Shown one piece after another: positions 46,798 to 54,862 of a stretch of 64,000 nt of DNA (its first letter is position 1; every line of letters starts with the position of its first letter). Origin of the DNA: Arsenicitalea aurantiaca (GTDB lineage: Bacteria; Pseudomonadota; Alphaproteobacteria; Rhizobiales; Devosiaceae). The notes below the pieces were generated by a model that worked only from the letters and a program-made list of their open reading frames with translations, was not told where the DNA came from and searched no databases. Made by a program: the position numbers and the translations under genes. The stretch is from assembly GCF_003994485.1 (NCBI RefSeq), contig NZ_RZNJ01000004.1:310001-374000 (forward strand), read 5' to 3'.

Positions 46798-49023
46798 ATG
46801 GCTTGGCCTGAGCTTGGGGTCCTGCGCGCCCGGCGCCCCCGCCGCTTCATCGGAGCGCAGTCGGGCAGCGTGGCGGTGATCTTCGCGCTGACCCTGCCGG
46901 TGATCCTGGGGGTGAGTGCGCTCGTCGCCGAATATGGCGCGGGCCTCATCGACCACAGCGAAAATCAGCGCATCGCCGATCTGGCCGCCTATGCCGGCGC
47001 GCTCGCCTTCAGCGCGACGAGCGATGAGGATGCAATGGATGCGGCCGCCCGCGCCATCGTCACCGCCAATGGCCGCGATGGCGCGACCGCGGTGGTCGAG
47101 CTCGTCAGCTCGCCGCGCTCCGCCGACAACCAGGCCGTCCATGTCCGGGTGAATTCTGAGAACCGGCTGATCCTCGCGACCATCCTTCCGGGCGTCGCCG
47201 ATACCCTTGCCATCCGCGCCGAGGCCTTCGCCGAGCTCGGTTCGGCGCCCCGTCAGATGGCCGGCTGCATCCTTGCGCTCTCGGGCGTGCAGAGCGGCGT
47301 CACGCTGACCGGCGGTACATCCATCGTCGCCCATGACTGCGCGGTCTCGTCCAACAACACGGTCACCGTGCCGTGCGGCACCGGGATCACGGCCGCCATG
47401 GTCAACTACAATTCGGGCACGCCGCCCAATGTGGGCTGCAACGGCATCAGCGGGCCGGTCAACCGAGCCGCAACGGAAGATCCGCTCGCCGATGCCAGCG
47501 GCGTCATCCTCGCCCAGCAGCGCATGCCGACGGTCGCCGCCCTCACCGGGCCCGCCGCCCCGGCGGCCCCGCTCGCGCCAACCGTTCCCAACGGGACGAA
47601 CGTCAACCTCGCCTGGAACAGCCAGAGCGGCGTGCCGAGCGGCTGCACTGCCGTCTGGACCACGACGCCCTCCGCGCGCTGGACGATGAGTTGCAATTCC
47701 GGCCAGACCTATAATTTCGGCAATTTCACCATTGGCGGTGGCATCCAGCTCGTCTTCCAGACGAATGGAGCCCAACCCACGACCTATAATTTCACCGGCA
47801 CCCTGCAGACCGCCTCGACGATGAGTTTCGGCAACGGAAACTACAATTTCCGCGCCAATCTGCAGACCGCGGGCACCACCACTTTCGGCAATGGCAACAT
47901 CCATGTCGGCGGCAATCTGCAGCTCACGGGCACCAACACCTTCGGCAATGGCAACAAGACCGTCGTGGGCAATTTCACCACCAGCGGCGGGGGCGTGCAG
48001 AGCTTCGGCACGGGCAATGTGCATGTGGGGGGTGATTTCACCCTCAACGCCTCGGGTGGCCACACGTTCGGCGCCGGTAATTTCACACTCGCCAAGGGGC
48101 TGCGCACCGGCGGTGGTACGGTCAATACCTTCGGCGCCGGCACCTATCGCATGGGCCGCAACGCGTCCGACTGTTCCGGGGGCGGGCTCGTCAGCATCTG
48201 CAATACCTCAACCCTCACCATTGCCGGGCCGAGCACCTTCGAGCTCCATTCGGGCTTTTTCAATACCGGCGGAGCGCGGCTCAATCTCGGGGTCGGCACT
48301 GCATCGAGCTTCTGGTTCGGCCCCTCGAGCAGCGGCCAGGCCATCCGCCAGGGCGGCGGCGCCATCACCGTCATGGGCGACCAGACGACGCCTGCGCCCC
48401 GTTTCGAAATGGCGGGCCATGTCGATGTTGCCTCGGGCGGGGGCAGCTGCCTCACCATTCCGGCGGCAGCCCATCACGATATCAGGGGCGATTTCACCTC
48501 GGCCGGCGGCACCATCATGGGCGCCGGCGTCTATACGATCGACGGACATTTCGCTCTCGGCGCCAATGGCGGCGGCGCGGTGACATGCAACGGCACGAGC
48601 GTCGGGCTCCATGGCACCGGCGTCACCATCGTCCTTTCGGGGCGCACCACCTCCACCTCCTGGGCCTGCCAGAACCAGGTCTTCTGCGTCACCGCCGGCT
48701 ATTCCAACGTCCGGCTCCTCGCGCCCACCACCGGGCCTTATACCGGTCTTGCCGTCGTTGGTCCCACCGATCCCACCATCACTCATGGCGCCGTGTTCAG
48801 CGGGGGCGCCGATGCGGTGCTCTCGGGCGCCTTCTACCTGCCCAACGGCCCGATCAGCATGACCGGCGGCGCGAGCATTGGCGGGGCGGGCGGGGCCGAA
48901 CGCTGCCTCCAGCTGGTGGGTTCGCGCATCACGCTCGAAGGGGGCACCACGGCAGCCTCCGAATGCGTCCTCGCCGAGGCCGAGGGCGGCGCCAATGGCG
49001 GCAGGGTGAGGCTCGTCCAATGA
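46798..49023 (+). CDS. TadG-like anchored surface protein with beta-solenoid-like repeats
   Basis: A 741-residue protein. Residues ~20-60 match the TadE/TadG N-terminus (QSGSVAVIFALTLPVILGVSALVAEYG, one membrane helix after a short basic region), and the next ~120 residues look like the usual TadG pseudopilin helix and strands. The rest is unlike classical TadG: a Gly/Asn/Thr-rich tract with at least six copies of a F-G-x-G-N pattern every 19-21 residues, followed by further Gly/Ser/Thr-rich stretches and paired cysteines. This resembles a parallel beta-solenoid. Probably secreted or held at the outer face of the inner membrane. Overlaps the next gene by 4 bp. Confidence 0.75.
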   Translation: MAWPELGVLRARRPRRFIGAQSGSVAVIFALTLPVILGVSALVAEYGAGLIDHSENQRIADLAAYAGALAFSATSDEDAMDAAARAIVTANGRDGATAVVELVSSPRSADNQAVHVRVNSENRLILATILPGVADTLAIRAEAFAELGSAPRQMAGCILALSGVQSGVTLTGGTSIVAHDCAVSSNNTVTVPCGTGITAAMVNYNSGTPPNVGCNGISGPVNRAATEDPLADASGVILAQQRMPTVAALTGPAAPAAPLAPTVPNGTNVNLAWNSQSGVPSGCTAVWTTTPSARWTMSCNSGQTYNFGNFTIGGGIQLVFQTNGAQPTTYNFTGTLQTASTMSFGNGNYNFRANLQTAGTTTFGNGNIHVGGNLQLTGTNTFGNGNKTVVGNFTTSGGGVQSFGTGNVHVGGDFTLNASGGHTFGAGNFTLAKGLRTGGGTVNTFGAGTYRMGRNASDCSGGGLVSICNTSTLTIAGPSTFELHSGFFNTGGARLNLGVGTASSFWFGPSSSGQAIRQGGGAITVMGDQTTPAPRFEMAGHVDVASGGGSCLTIPAAAHHDIRGDFTSAGGTIMGAGVYTIDGHFALGANGGGAVTCNGTSVGLHGTGVTIVLSGRTTSTSWACQNQVFCVTAGYSNVRLLAPTTGPYTGLAVVGPTDPTITHGAVFSGGADAVLSGAFYLPNGPISMTGGASIGGAGGAERCLQLVGSRITLEGGTTAASECVLAEAEGGANGGRVRLVQ
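47827..48150 (+). repeat. Six in-frame repeats coding F-G-x-G-N units
   Basis: Phe codons of the repeated FGNGN/FGTGN/FGAGN/FGAGT unit begin at 47827, 47884, 47941, 48004, 48067 and 48130, so the period is 57, 57, 63, 63 and 63 bases (19 then 21 residues). The DNA copies (ttcggcaatggcaac and variants) are similar but not identical, pointing to old internal duplication. Confidence 0.8.
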
Positions 49024-49574
49024 TTTCCCGCAGGCGTTTTCTTCGGGACGAGGCGGGCGTTTCGGCGATCGAATTCGCGCTCATCGCGCCCGTCCTCTGC
49101 CTCATCTTCGTTGCGACGCTCGATCTCGGCGGCGCGCTCTACACGCGTTTCGAGCTCAACGAGGCGGTTTCGGCGAGCGCCGCCTATGCGCTGGTGCAGG
49201 GCGAGAGCGTCACCGCTACCGATGTGGGCGACTACGCCACGGCCGTCGCCGCGGTCGCCGCCAACAGCCGCGGCACCGGCTGGGCCAATGTCACCGTCAC
49301 CGTCAACAATGGCGCGACCCGCACCGTTGCGGGCGGCAACCCCGCCGCCAGCGGCAGCACCGCCACGGCGGACAATTGCTACTGCCCCCGCGCCGACGGC
49401 ACCATCAACTGGACGAGCACCGTCGCCTGCGCGACCCAGTGTACGGGCACCAATCTCGTTTCCGGCAAGTTCGTCGAGATCGAGGCGCGCCGTTCCTATC
49501 AGCCGATCTTTGCCGGATATGGCATCGTCGATGGTGGGGAAATCCCCGTGAGCGCGGTGGTGCAGGTGCAGTGA
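49020..49574 (+). CDS. TadE-family pilus assembly protein
   Basis: A 184-residue protein starting with RRRFLRDEAGVSAIEFALIAPVLCLIFVATLDLGGALYTRFELNEAVSASA-type sequence: a basic segment, the conserved SAIEFAL with the TadE glutamate, and one membrane helix (residues ~15-38). TadE and TadF are minor pseudopilins processed by the TadV peptidase. The remainder is Thr/Ala/Gly-rich with cysteines (CYCPRADG, CATQC). It overlaps the TadG-like gene by 4 bp (ATGA) and the next TadE-like gene by 4 bp (GTGA). Confidence 0.85.
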   Translation: MISRRRFLRDEAGVSAIEFALIAPVLCLIFVATLDLGGALYTRFELNEAVSASAAYALVQGESVTATDVGDYATAVAAVAANSRGTGWANVTVTVNNGATRTVAGGNPAASGSTATADNCYCPRADGTINWTSTVACATQCTGTNLVSGKFVEIEARRSYQPIFAGYGIVDGGEIPVSAVVQVQ

Positions 49575-50017
49575 TCCGGCGCCAAAAATTCCTCCTCGAC
49601 CGGACGGGCGCAAGCGCGGTCGAGTTCGCGCTCATCATCGGCCCGCTCCTGCTGCTGCTGTTCGGCTCGATCGAGTTCGGCCGCTATCTCTGGACGCGCC
49701 AGGCGCTGCAGGAAACCGCCATTGCCGGCGCGCGCTGCCTCGCCGTGCCCCAGTCCGAATGCATGCTCTCGGGCACTTACAATGCCGCGACCGCACGCAC
49801 CCATGTGCAGTCGATCGCGCGCGGCTGGGGGATCGCGCTCGCCGATCAGGGCGTCACCCTCGAGCCCGACGTGTCCTGCGCCGGAACGAGCGGGTTCTCG
49901 CGCGTTGTCGTCTCGGCGCCCTTCAACTCGCCCGTGCCCCAGGTGATGACGGCCCTGACCGGGGCCGAGACCATTTCGGCCAGCGCCTGCTTTCCCAACG
50001 TGCCCGAGGCGGGCTGA
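49571..50017 (+). CDS. TadE-family pilus assembly protein (second)
   Basis: A 148-residue protein with GTG start at 49571. RRQKFLLDRTGASAVEFALIIGPLLLLLFGSIEFGRYLWTR has the basic start, SAVEFAL glutamate and single membrane helix of TadE. The C-terminal part has three spaced cysteines (ARCLAVPQSEC, DVSCAG, SASACFP). Together with the two preceding genes it forms a minor-pseudopilin cassette. No tadA, tadB, tadC, cpaB or flp pilin gene is present in the window, so it must work with components encoded elsewhere. It ends 9 bases from the convergent dehydrogenase gene. Confidence 0.83.
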   Translation: MIRRQKFLLDRTGASAVEFALIIGPLLLLLFGSIEFGRYLWTRQALQETAIAGARCLAVPQSECMLSGTYNAATARTHVQSIARGWGIALADQGVTLEPDVSCAGTSGFSRVVVSAPFNSPVPQVMTALTGAETISASACFPNVPEAG

Positions 50018-50026
50018 TCCCGACGC

Positions 50027-51148
50027 CTAGTCCGAGATCCTCCGGACGCTGCCCGGGCTCACCGCCCCGCCGCCATGCGAAGAGGCGATCGCGGCAAAAC
50101 AGAGCGCAAGGCTCGAAAGGTTCTCGCGTGCCCCGTTGATCGGAGTTCGCCCCGCTTCGATGGCGGCGGCGAGTTCCCCCATCGCCCCTGCGAACCCGTC
50201 ATTGAACCAGCGCCCACCGAGCGCCGGAACGCCGACACCCTCGGCGGTATGGATTTCCACCACCTGGTCGGCGAGATCGGGGCCGGTGCTGATCAGCGCG
50301 CCCTCGGTGCCCGAAATGAAGCTCGTATGAAGCGCGCCATGGACCGCATGCGCATCGAAGACCAGCGACGCCTGCCCGCCGGGAAACGCCACCAGCGCCT
50401 GCGCCAGCATGGGCGGCGCCATCTCCTGACCTGCGGCGCGGGCCCGGGTGGCATAGACGCTGGTCGCCGTCTCCCCGATCAGGGAGCCGAGGAAATCGAA
50501 CCAGTGGATGGCAAAATCATAAAAGACGAGATCGTCGATCTCCTCGAACCGGGTGCCCTTGGTCCAGCTATGGTCCCAATGCACTCCCAGATGCACGCTC
50601 TGCAGCGTGCCGATCAGCCCCCGCCGCACCGCTTCGCGCATATAGGCGAAATAGGGTGCCCAGCGCCCGTTCTGGTTGACCGCCAGCACAAGCTCCTTGT
50701 CTTCGGCCAGCCGGCAGAGCCGCTCCCCGATATCGAGGTCGGTGACGAAGGGCTTCTGGCTGAGGACGTGCTTGCCCGCTTCGAGCGCCTGTTCGATGAG
50801 CTCCACCCGCGCCTTGGGGTGGGTGGTGATGTCGACGATATCGATGTCCTCGCGCCCGAGCACGGCAGCGAGATCATCGGTCGCTTCGGCATCGGGAAAA
50901 TACTCGTCCCGCCGCGCTTCTGCCCGGTCGGCGTGCCGGTCCATGATCACCGCGACGTCGAACCCGTGGTCGCGATAGGCTTCGAGATGTGCATGGGCGA
51001 TGCCGCCTGCGCCCACGAGCCCGATCCGGGGCCGCCAGGTTTCCGGGTGGGGCGGGCGATAGGGCAGGTCGGGCGCCGCGATCCGCGGCACCTCGCTGCT
51101 GGCGATCGCGTACTGGCTGTCCTCGGCCATGTGTCTCGTCTCGTTCAT
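50027..51148 (-). CDS. Gfo/Idh/MocA family oxidoreductase (second of pair)
   Basis: A 373-residue NAD(P)-dependent sugar dehydrogenase. After an N-terminal extension of about 40 residues comes the Rossmann motif PRIGLVGAGGIAHAHLEAYRDHG. The usual EKP motif reads VLSQKPFVTDLD, with Gln replacing Glu. The substrate domain has VFYDFAIHWFDFLGSLIG, the usual catalytic-His position. The start at 51148 overlaps the upstream dehydrogenase stop by 4 bp (ATGA). It is the last gene of the ROK-Idh-Idh operon and convergent with the TadE genes. Confidence 0.88.
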   Translation of the reverse strand: MNETRHMAEDSQYAIASSEVPRIAAPDLPYRPPHPETWRPRIGLVGAGGIAHAHLEAYRDHGFDVAVIMDRHADRAEARRDEYFPDAEATDDLAAVLGREDIDIVDITTHPKARVELIEQALEAGKHVLSQKPFVTDLDIGERLCRLAEDKELVLAVNQNGRWAPYFAYMREAVRRGLIGTLQSVHLGVHWDHSWTKGTRFEEIDDLVFYDFAIHWFDFLGSLIGETATSVYATRARAAGQEMAPPMLAQALVAFPGGQASLVFDAHAVHGALHTSFISGTEGALISTGPDLADQVVEIHTAEGVGVPALGGRWFNDGFAGAMGELAAAIEAGRTPINGARENLSSLALCFAAIASSHGGGAVSPGSVRRISD

Positions 51149-52221
51149 CCGATCAGCTCCAGCGTGCGCCCTTCCCGGGCCGAGAGGAGGGCGGTGTCGA
51201 CGATCCGCTGGGCGATCCGGCACAATTGGGGGTCGAGCGGACCGGTCACGGGCGCTCCCGTATCGAGGCACGCGAGGACGTGTTCGATCGGCCCGCGATT
51301 GGGGGCGGCGATCACGTCGACGGGCAGGGTATGGATTTCCGGCCGCGCCCTGGTCTGCAGCGCAATGGTCTCTTCATAGTCATAACTCGCGATGGTGCCT
51401 TCGGTCCCGACGACGACGAACCCGCATTTGGGCTGCGGCTGGGTCAGCCAGGGGTCGCTGAACGTGCCCCAGCGCGTCTCGAACTTGGAGAGCCCGGTGT
51501 CGTAGCGCGCAATCGTGATCGAATGCTCGTCCACTTCGAGCCCGGGCGTCTGGTCGACGACGCTGGTCACGGCAATCGGCGCGCGCCCATCCATGAACCA
51601 GGTGCCGAGCGTCGCCCCATAGCCCAGATAATCGAGCAGGCTCCCGCCGCCGGTTTCCTCCCGATACCACCAGGACGAGGCCTTTTCGACGATCGCGGCA
51701 TCCTCGCTTACCTCCTCCTTGTCGGCGCGATGGTAGAGCGGCCCGCGATTGCCATCATAATAATGGATTTCAAGCACCTCACCGATGGCGCCCTCATCGA
51801 TCAGGCGCTTGGTGGTGATGTGGGGCGGATACCAGGCGAGCGGCCAGTTGATGACGAGCCGGTTGCCATGGGTCGCCACCGCCTTCAGCATCCGGTCGGC
51901 GTCCGCCAGCGACGCGGCAAAGGGCTTTTCGACGAGGATCGCCGTGCCGTAGGGCGCAACGCGCTCGACATGGTCGGCATGCTCGGCGGTCGCCGGGCAG
52001 AGGATGACGAGGTCCGGCCGGCTTTCCTTCATGCACCGGTCGAGATCGGTGAAGACGCGCTCGGGCGGCACCGAGAAATTGGCGATGGCGTCCTGCATGC
52101 GGGCGGGATCGGCATCGCAGAGCCCCACGATCTCGGCGTCCTCGTGCGCGAAAACCTCGCGCAGGAGATCCCCCATATGCATGTGGTCGAAATTGATCCC
52201 TGCGACACGCCATCTCTTCAT
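51145..52221 (-). CDS. Gfo/Idh/MocA family oxidoreductase (first of pair)
   Basis: A 358-residue dehydrogenase. The N-terminus RWRVAGINFDHMHMGDLLREVFAHEDAEIVGLCDAD is a variant Rossmann start lacking the typical GxGxxG, while ILVEKPFAASLADADRML is the normal EKP motif (~residue 95). The C-terminal domain has GGSLLDYLGYGATLGTWFMDG. Overlaps of 4 bp on both sides tie it to the ROK kinase gene and the second dehydrogenase gene. Tandem Gfo/Idh genes often act as oxidase/reductase pairs on keto-sugars, an inference here. Confidence 0.87.
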   Translation of the reverse strand: MKRWRVAGINFDHMHMGDLLREVFAHEDAEIVGLCDADPARMQDAIANFSVPPERVFTDLDRCMKESRPDLVILCPATAEHADHVERVAPYGTAILVEKPFAASLADADRMLKAVATHGNRLVINWPLAWYPPHITTKRLIDEGAIGEVLEIHYYDGNRGPLYHRADKEEVSEDAAIVEKASSWWYREETGGGSLLDYLGYGATLGTWFMDGRAPIAVTSVVDQTPGLEVDEHSITIARYDTGLSKFETRWGTFSDPWLTQPQPKCGFVVVGTEGTIASYDYEETIALQTRARPEIHTLPVDVIAAPNRGPIEHVLACLDTGAPVTGPLDPQLCRIAQRIVDTALLSAREGRTLELIG

Positions 52222-53222
52222 GCCCTGCTCCCTTTCATGGTCTCTTCGCGTGCCCAGAGGGCGGCTCCGGCAGCGCCGGCCTGCTCCACCTCCGCCCGCA
52301 CGATACGAGGCTGGAACGCGCCGAATACGATGCTGTTCGCCCGCACCGCTTCACGGAGCGGTGAGAGAAGCACCTCTCCCGCCGCCGCGACGCCACCGCC
52401 GACCACGACGCAGGAAATATCGGCGATCTTCATCACATGGGCGATGCCGAGCCCCAGAACATGGGCGACCTGCGCATAGATCTCCTCCGCTTCGGGCTCG
52501 CCCGCAGCCGCCGCCCGCGCCACCGCATCGGCATCGAGCCGCGCCGGTTCGTTGCCGATTAGCTCGCGCAAAATCGGCATGCGACCCTGCAGCAGCGGGC
52601 GCAGCGCGGCCGCAGCGATCGCCGAGCCCGACGCATAGGCCTCGATGCAGCCCCGCGCCCCGCAGCCGCATCTTGCCCCGTGGGGATCGTAGGTGATGTG
52701 GCCGAATTCGCCCGCCATGTGGTTGGGCCCGAACCGGAGCGCGCCTGAAAGCACGAGCCCGCCGCCCACCCCGGTGCCGAGCGTGATCGCGAGCAGGTCC
52801 GCCACCCCGCGCCCGGCGCCAAGCCGGGATTCAGCGAGCGTATAGGCGCGTGCATCGTTGATGATGTGGACGGGCAGGCGCACGAGGGCTTCGAGCGCCG
52901 CGGCGAGCCGGAAATTCTGCCAGGAGCCGGAGAAATTGGGCAGCAGCACGATCCGCCCGCCCTGAAGGTCGAGTACGGCGGGGATGCCGACGCCTACCGC
53001 AAGGATGTCATGGCCGGCATGGATGGCCGCGGCCCGCGTTTCGGCGATCGCCTCCGCAATTTCCGCGAGCACCGTTCCCACCTGCCTGTGCCCACCGGTG
53101 GGGCGGCTGATGACGTCGCGCGGGCCGCCCTCCGCGCCGAGCCAGCAGATCTTGTAGCGCGTGCCCCCGATATCGACGCCGATCGTCGCGGGCAGGCGCC
53201 CTGATGGGGTGGACTGGGTCAA
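52218..53222 (-). CDS. ROK-family sugar kinase
   Basis: A 334-residue kinase without an N-terminal helix-turn-helix. The phosphate-1 motif is TIGVDIGGTRYKICWLG (~residue 13). The ROK zinc/substrate signature is GEFGHITYDPHGARCGCGARGC-type sequence followed by IEAYASG (~residue 180), with its three cysteines and the catalytic region DARAYTLAESRLGAGRG. ROK kinases phosphorylate glucose, fructose, ManNAc, GlcNAc and similar sugars. The start is TTG at 53222 after an AAGGG sequence; no ATG or GTG alternative precedes the P-motif. It is divergent from the GntR gene across 55 bp. Confidence 0.88.
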   Translation of the reverse strand: MTQSTPSGRLPATIGVDIGGTRYKICWLGAEGGPRDVISRPTGGHRQVGTVLAEIAEAIAETRAAAIHAGHDILAVGVGIPAVLDLQGGRIVLLPNFSGSWQNFRLAAALEALVRLPVHIINDARAYTLAESRLGAGRGVADLLAITLGTGVGGGLVLSGALRFGPNHMAGEFGHITYDPHGARCGCGARGCIEAYASGSAIAAAALRPLLQGRMPILRELIGNEPARLDADAVARAAAAGEPEAEEIYAQVAHVLGLGIAHVMKIADISCVVVGGGVAAAGEVLLSPLREAVRANSIVFGAFQPRIVRAEVEQAGAAGAALWAREETMKGSRA

Positions 53223-53232
53223 TTCGTGGCCC

Positions 53233-53262
53233 TTGCCTAAACGCCGGTTCCGAGACTATAAA
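53233..53262 (+). promoter_or_regulatory. Rightward promoter of the GntR-SIS-SDR operon
   Basis: TTGCCT (53233-53238), an 18-base spacer and TATAAA (53257-53262). The start point near 53269 is only about 9 bases from the ATG at 53278 and 33 from the ATG at 53302. Confidence 0.5.
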
Positions 53263-53284
53263 GGTACGGACCACCGGATGTCCA
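53255..53284 (-). promoter_or_regulatory. Leftward promoter of the ROK-Gfo/Idh operon
   Basis: On the - strand TGGACA (plus 53279-53284), an 18-base spacer, then TATAGT (plus 53255-53260). Both boxes match the consensus at five of six positions. Its -10 box overlaps the -10 box of the rightward promoter, so the two face each other on the same DNA. Confidence 0.5.
53262..53273 (+). promoter_or_regulatory. GntR/HutC-type operator-like palindrome
   Basis: AGGTACGGACCA contains GGT-4-ACC symmetry and agrees at 9 of 12 positions with TGGTATAGACCA, a form typical of HutC/NagR-type GntR regulators. It overlaps the end of the rightward -10 and its start point, and lies between -35 and -10 of the leftward promoter, so one bound dimer could shut both. 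Confidence 0.45.
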
Positions 53285-54078
53285 GACCAAGAGCTGAGCT
53301 CATGTTGCCGCCCGATCTGCGCAGCGCAATCGATCCCAAGGCCCCGCTGCCGCTCTTTGTGCAGATCAAGGAAGCACTCCTCCACGGCCTGCGCAATGGC
53401 GCCTGGGATGCGGAAAGCCCGATCCCCTCCGAGCGCCAGCTGATGACCGAGCTCGGCGTCTCGCGCGCCACCGTGCGCCAGGCGATCCAGGAGCTCGAGA
53501 TCGAGGGCTGGCTCGTCCGCCGGCAGGGGCGGGGGACCTTTCCTCATGCCCCCAAGGTCGAGCAGCGCCTCGAGCTGCTTGCCGGCTTCTCCGACAATAT
53601 GCGTGCCCAGGGGCTCGAACCGTCCTCGCGGCTCGTCGGGCGCCGGCTCGCCAATGCCGATCCGCGCGTCGCCCGCGCCCTCGGCATCCTGCCGGGCGCG
53701 CCCGTCGCGCTCATCGAGCGGGTGCGGCTCGTCAATGCCGATCCGCTCCTTTACGAGATCTCGGCGATCAACGAGGCGCTCGCGCCAGACCTCCTCGAGC
53801 AGGATCTCTCGGGCTCGCTTTACGCCCTGCTCGGCCGGCGCTATCGCCTCGTCCTCGCCCATGGCGAGGAGACGCTCGAAGCGGTCGCGGCCGATCGCGA
53901 TCTCGCCCGCCATCTCGACATCCCCGAAGGCAGCCCGCTCGTCTACACCGAGCGCACCGTCTCGACAGATCGCGGGCAGGCCGTCGAATTCACCCGCCGC
54001 TGGGGGCGCGGGGACAAATCGAGCTTCCGCGTCACCCTTTCGGGCGGCAACACCCAGATCACCCGCAAACACGATTGA
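53278..54078 (+). CDS. GntR-family (HutC subfamily) transcriptional regulator
   Basis: About 266 residues. The winged helix is PLPLFVQIKEALLHGLRNGAWDAESPIPSERQLMTELGVSRATVRQAIQELEIEGWLVRRQGRGTF in outline (residues ~25-90, quoted here only through its PSERQLM and SRATVRQAIQEL blocks), followed by a UTRA ligand domain (~100-250; LEPSSRLVGRRLA, LIERVRLVNADPLLYE). UTRA domains bind small metabolites, often sugar phosphates. ATG 53278 and ATG 53302 (MLPPDLRS) are both possible. It is the first gene of the rightward operon and probably governs both divergent operons. Confidence 0.88.
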   Translation: MSRPRAELMLPPDLRSAIDPKAPLPLFVQIKEALLHGLRNGAWDAESPIPSERQLMTELGVSRATVRQAIQELEIEGWLVRRQGRGTFPHAPKVEQRLELLAGFSDNMRAQGLEPSSRLVGRRLANADPRVARALGILPGAPVALIERVRLVNADPLLYEISAINEALAPDLLEQDLSGSLYALLGRRYRLVLAHGEETLEAVAADRDLARHLDIPEGSPLVYTERTVSTDRGQAVEFTRRWGRGDKSSFRVTLSGGNTQITRKHD

Positions 54079-54082
54079 GCCC

Positions 54083-54862
54083 ATGGATACCAAACCGGCC
54101 CTTGATTACCTCGACGCCGCCGACGCTCTGATGAAGCGGGTGCGCGAAACCCAGATGGACGCCATCGTGCAGGCGGCCGAATGGTGCGCCGCCGCCATCG
54201 CCAAAAGGGGGCTCGTCCACCTCTTCGGCACCGGCCATTCGCGCATGGCGGTGGAGGAGGTGTTCCCCCGTTATGGCAGCTTCCCCGGCTTTCACCCCAT
54301 GGTCGAATTGTCCATGACCAATCATACCCAGGTGGTCGGCTCCAACGGCCAGCGCCAGGCCATGTGGATCGAACGTCAGGAAGGGTTCGGGGAGGTCATC
54401 CTCTCCAATTTCGTCTTCCGCGAACATGACGTGATGATCGTCTTTTCGACCTCGGGCACCAATGGCGTCGTGGTCGATATCGCGCTCGGCGCCAAGAAGC
54501 GCGGCATGAAGGTCATCGCCATCATCGCCGCCGAATATTCGGCGCTTCTGAAGAGCGGCCATTCCTCCGGCAAGAAACTGTCCGACGTCGCCGATCTCGT
54601 CATCGACAATTGCGCGGTGCCCGGCGACGGCATGGTCGACGTGCCCGGCGTCGACGTTCCCGTCGGCCCCGGCTCGACCATCGGCAACACTGCCGTCGTC
54701 AACGCGCTCAAGTGCCTCGTCGCTGCAGACCTTGCCCAACGCGGGCAGATGCCGCTGGTGCTGGCCAGCGCCCACACCATGGGCGCCGAAGCCTCCAAGC
54801 AGCGCTTCGAGGATGCCTATAACGATTATCGCGACCGGGTGAAGATCGTCTATGGCGGCTGA
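54083..54862 (+). CDS. SIS-domain protein (UPF0309-like sugar isomerase)
   Basis: A 259-residue single-SIS protein. GLVHLFGTGHSRMAVEEVFPRYGSF (~residue 43) and VMIVFSTSGTNGVVVDIALGAKKRGMKVIAI (~130) are the phosphosugar-binding loops, and VPVGPGSTIGNTAVVNAL follows. The length and N-terminal helix suit the UPF0309 group. SIS domains isomerise or deaminate sugar phosphates or serve as regulators. It starts 4 bases after the GntR stop and overlaps the SDR gene by 11 bp. With a ROK kinase nearby, the substrate may be a sugar phosphate made by that kinase. Confidence 0.85.
   Translation: MDTKPALDYLDAADALMKRVRETQMDAIVQAAEWCAAAIAKRGLVHLFGTGHSRMAVEEVFPRYGSFPGFHPMVELSMTNHTQVVGSNGQRQAMWIERQEGFGEVILSNFVFREHDVMIVFSTSGTNGVVVDIALGAKKRGMKVIAIIAAEYSALLKSGHSSGKKLSDVADLVIDNCAVPGDGMVDVPGVDVPVGPGSTIGNTAVVNALKCLVAADLAQRGQMPLVLASAHTMGAEASKQRFEDAYNDYRDRVKIVYGG

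Noticed and set aside
46636-48063. Upstream extension of the fusion protein to 1151 residues
   Set aside because: The extension runs antisense through the TadG-like gene, has no homology, and the ATG at 46635 has an excellent Shine-Dalgarno sequence.
47827-48150. CRISPR-like or tandem non-coding repeat
   Set aside because: The period keeps the reading frame (57/63 bases), the copies diverge mainly at third positions, and the repeats encode a consistent FGxGN motif in a long gene.
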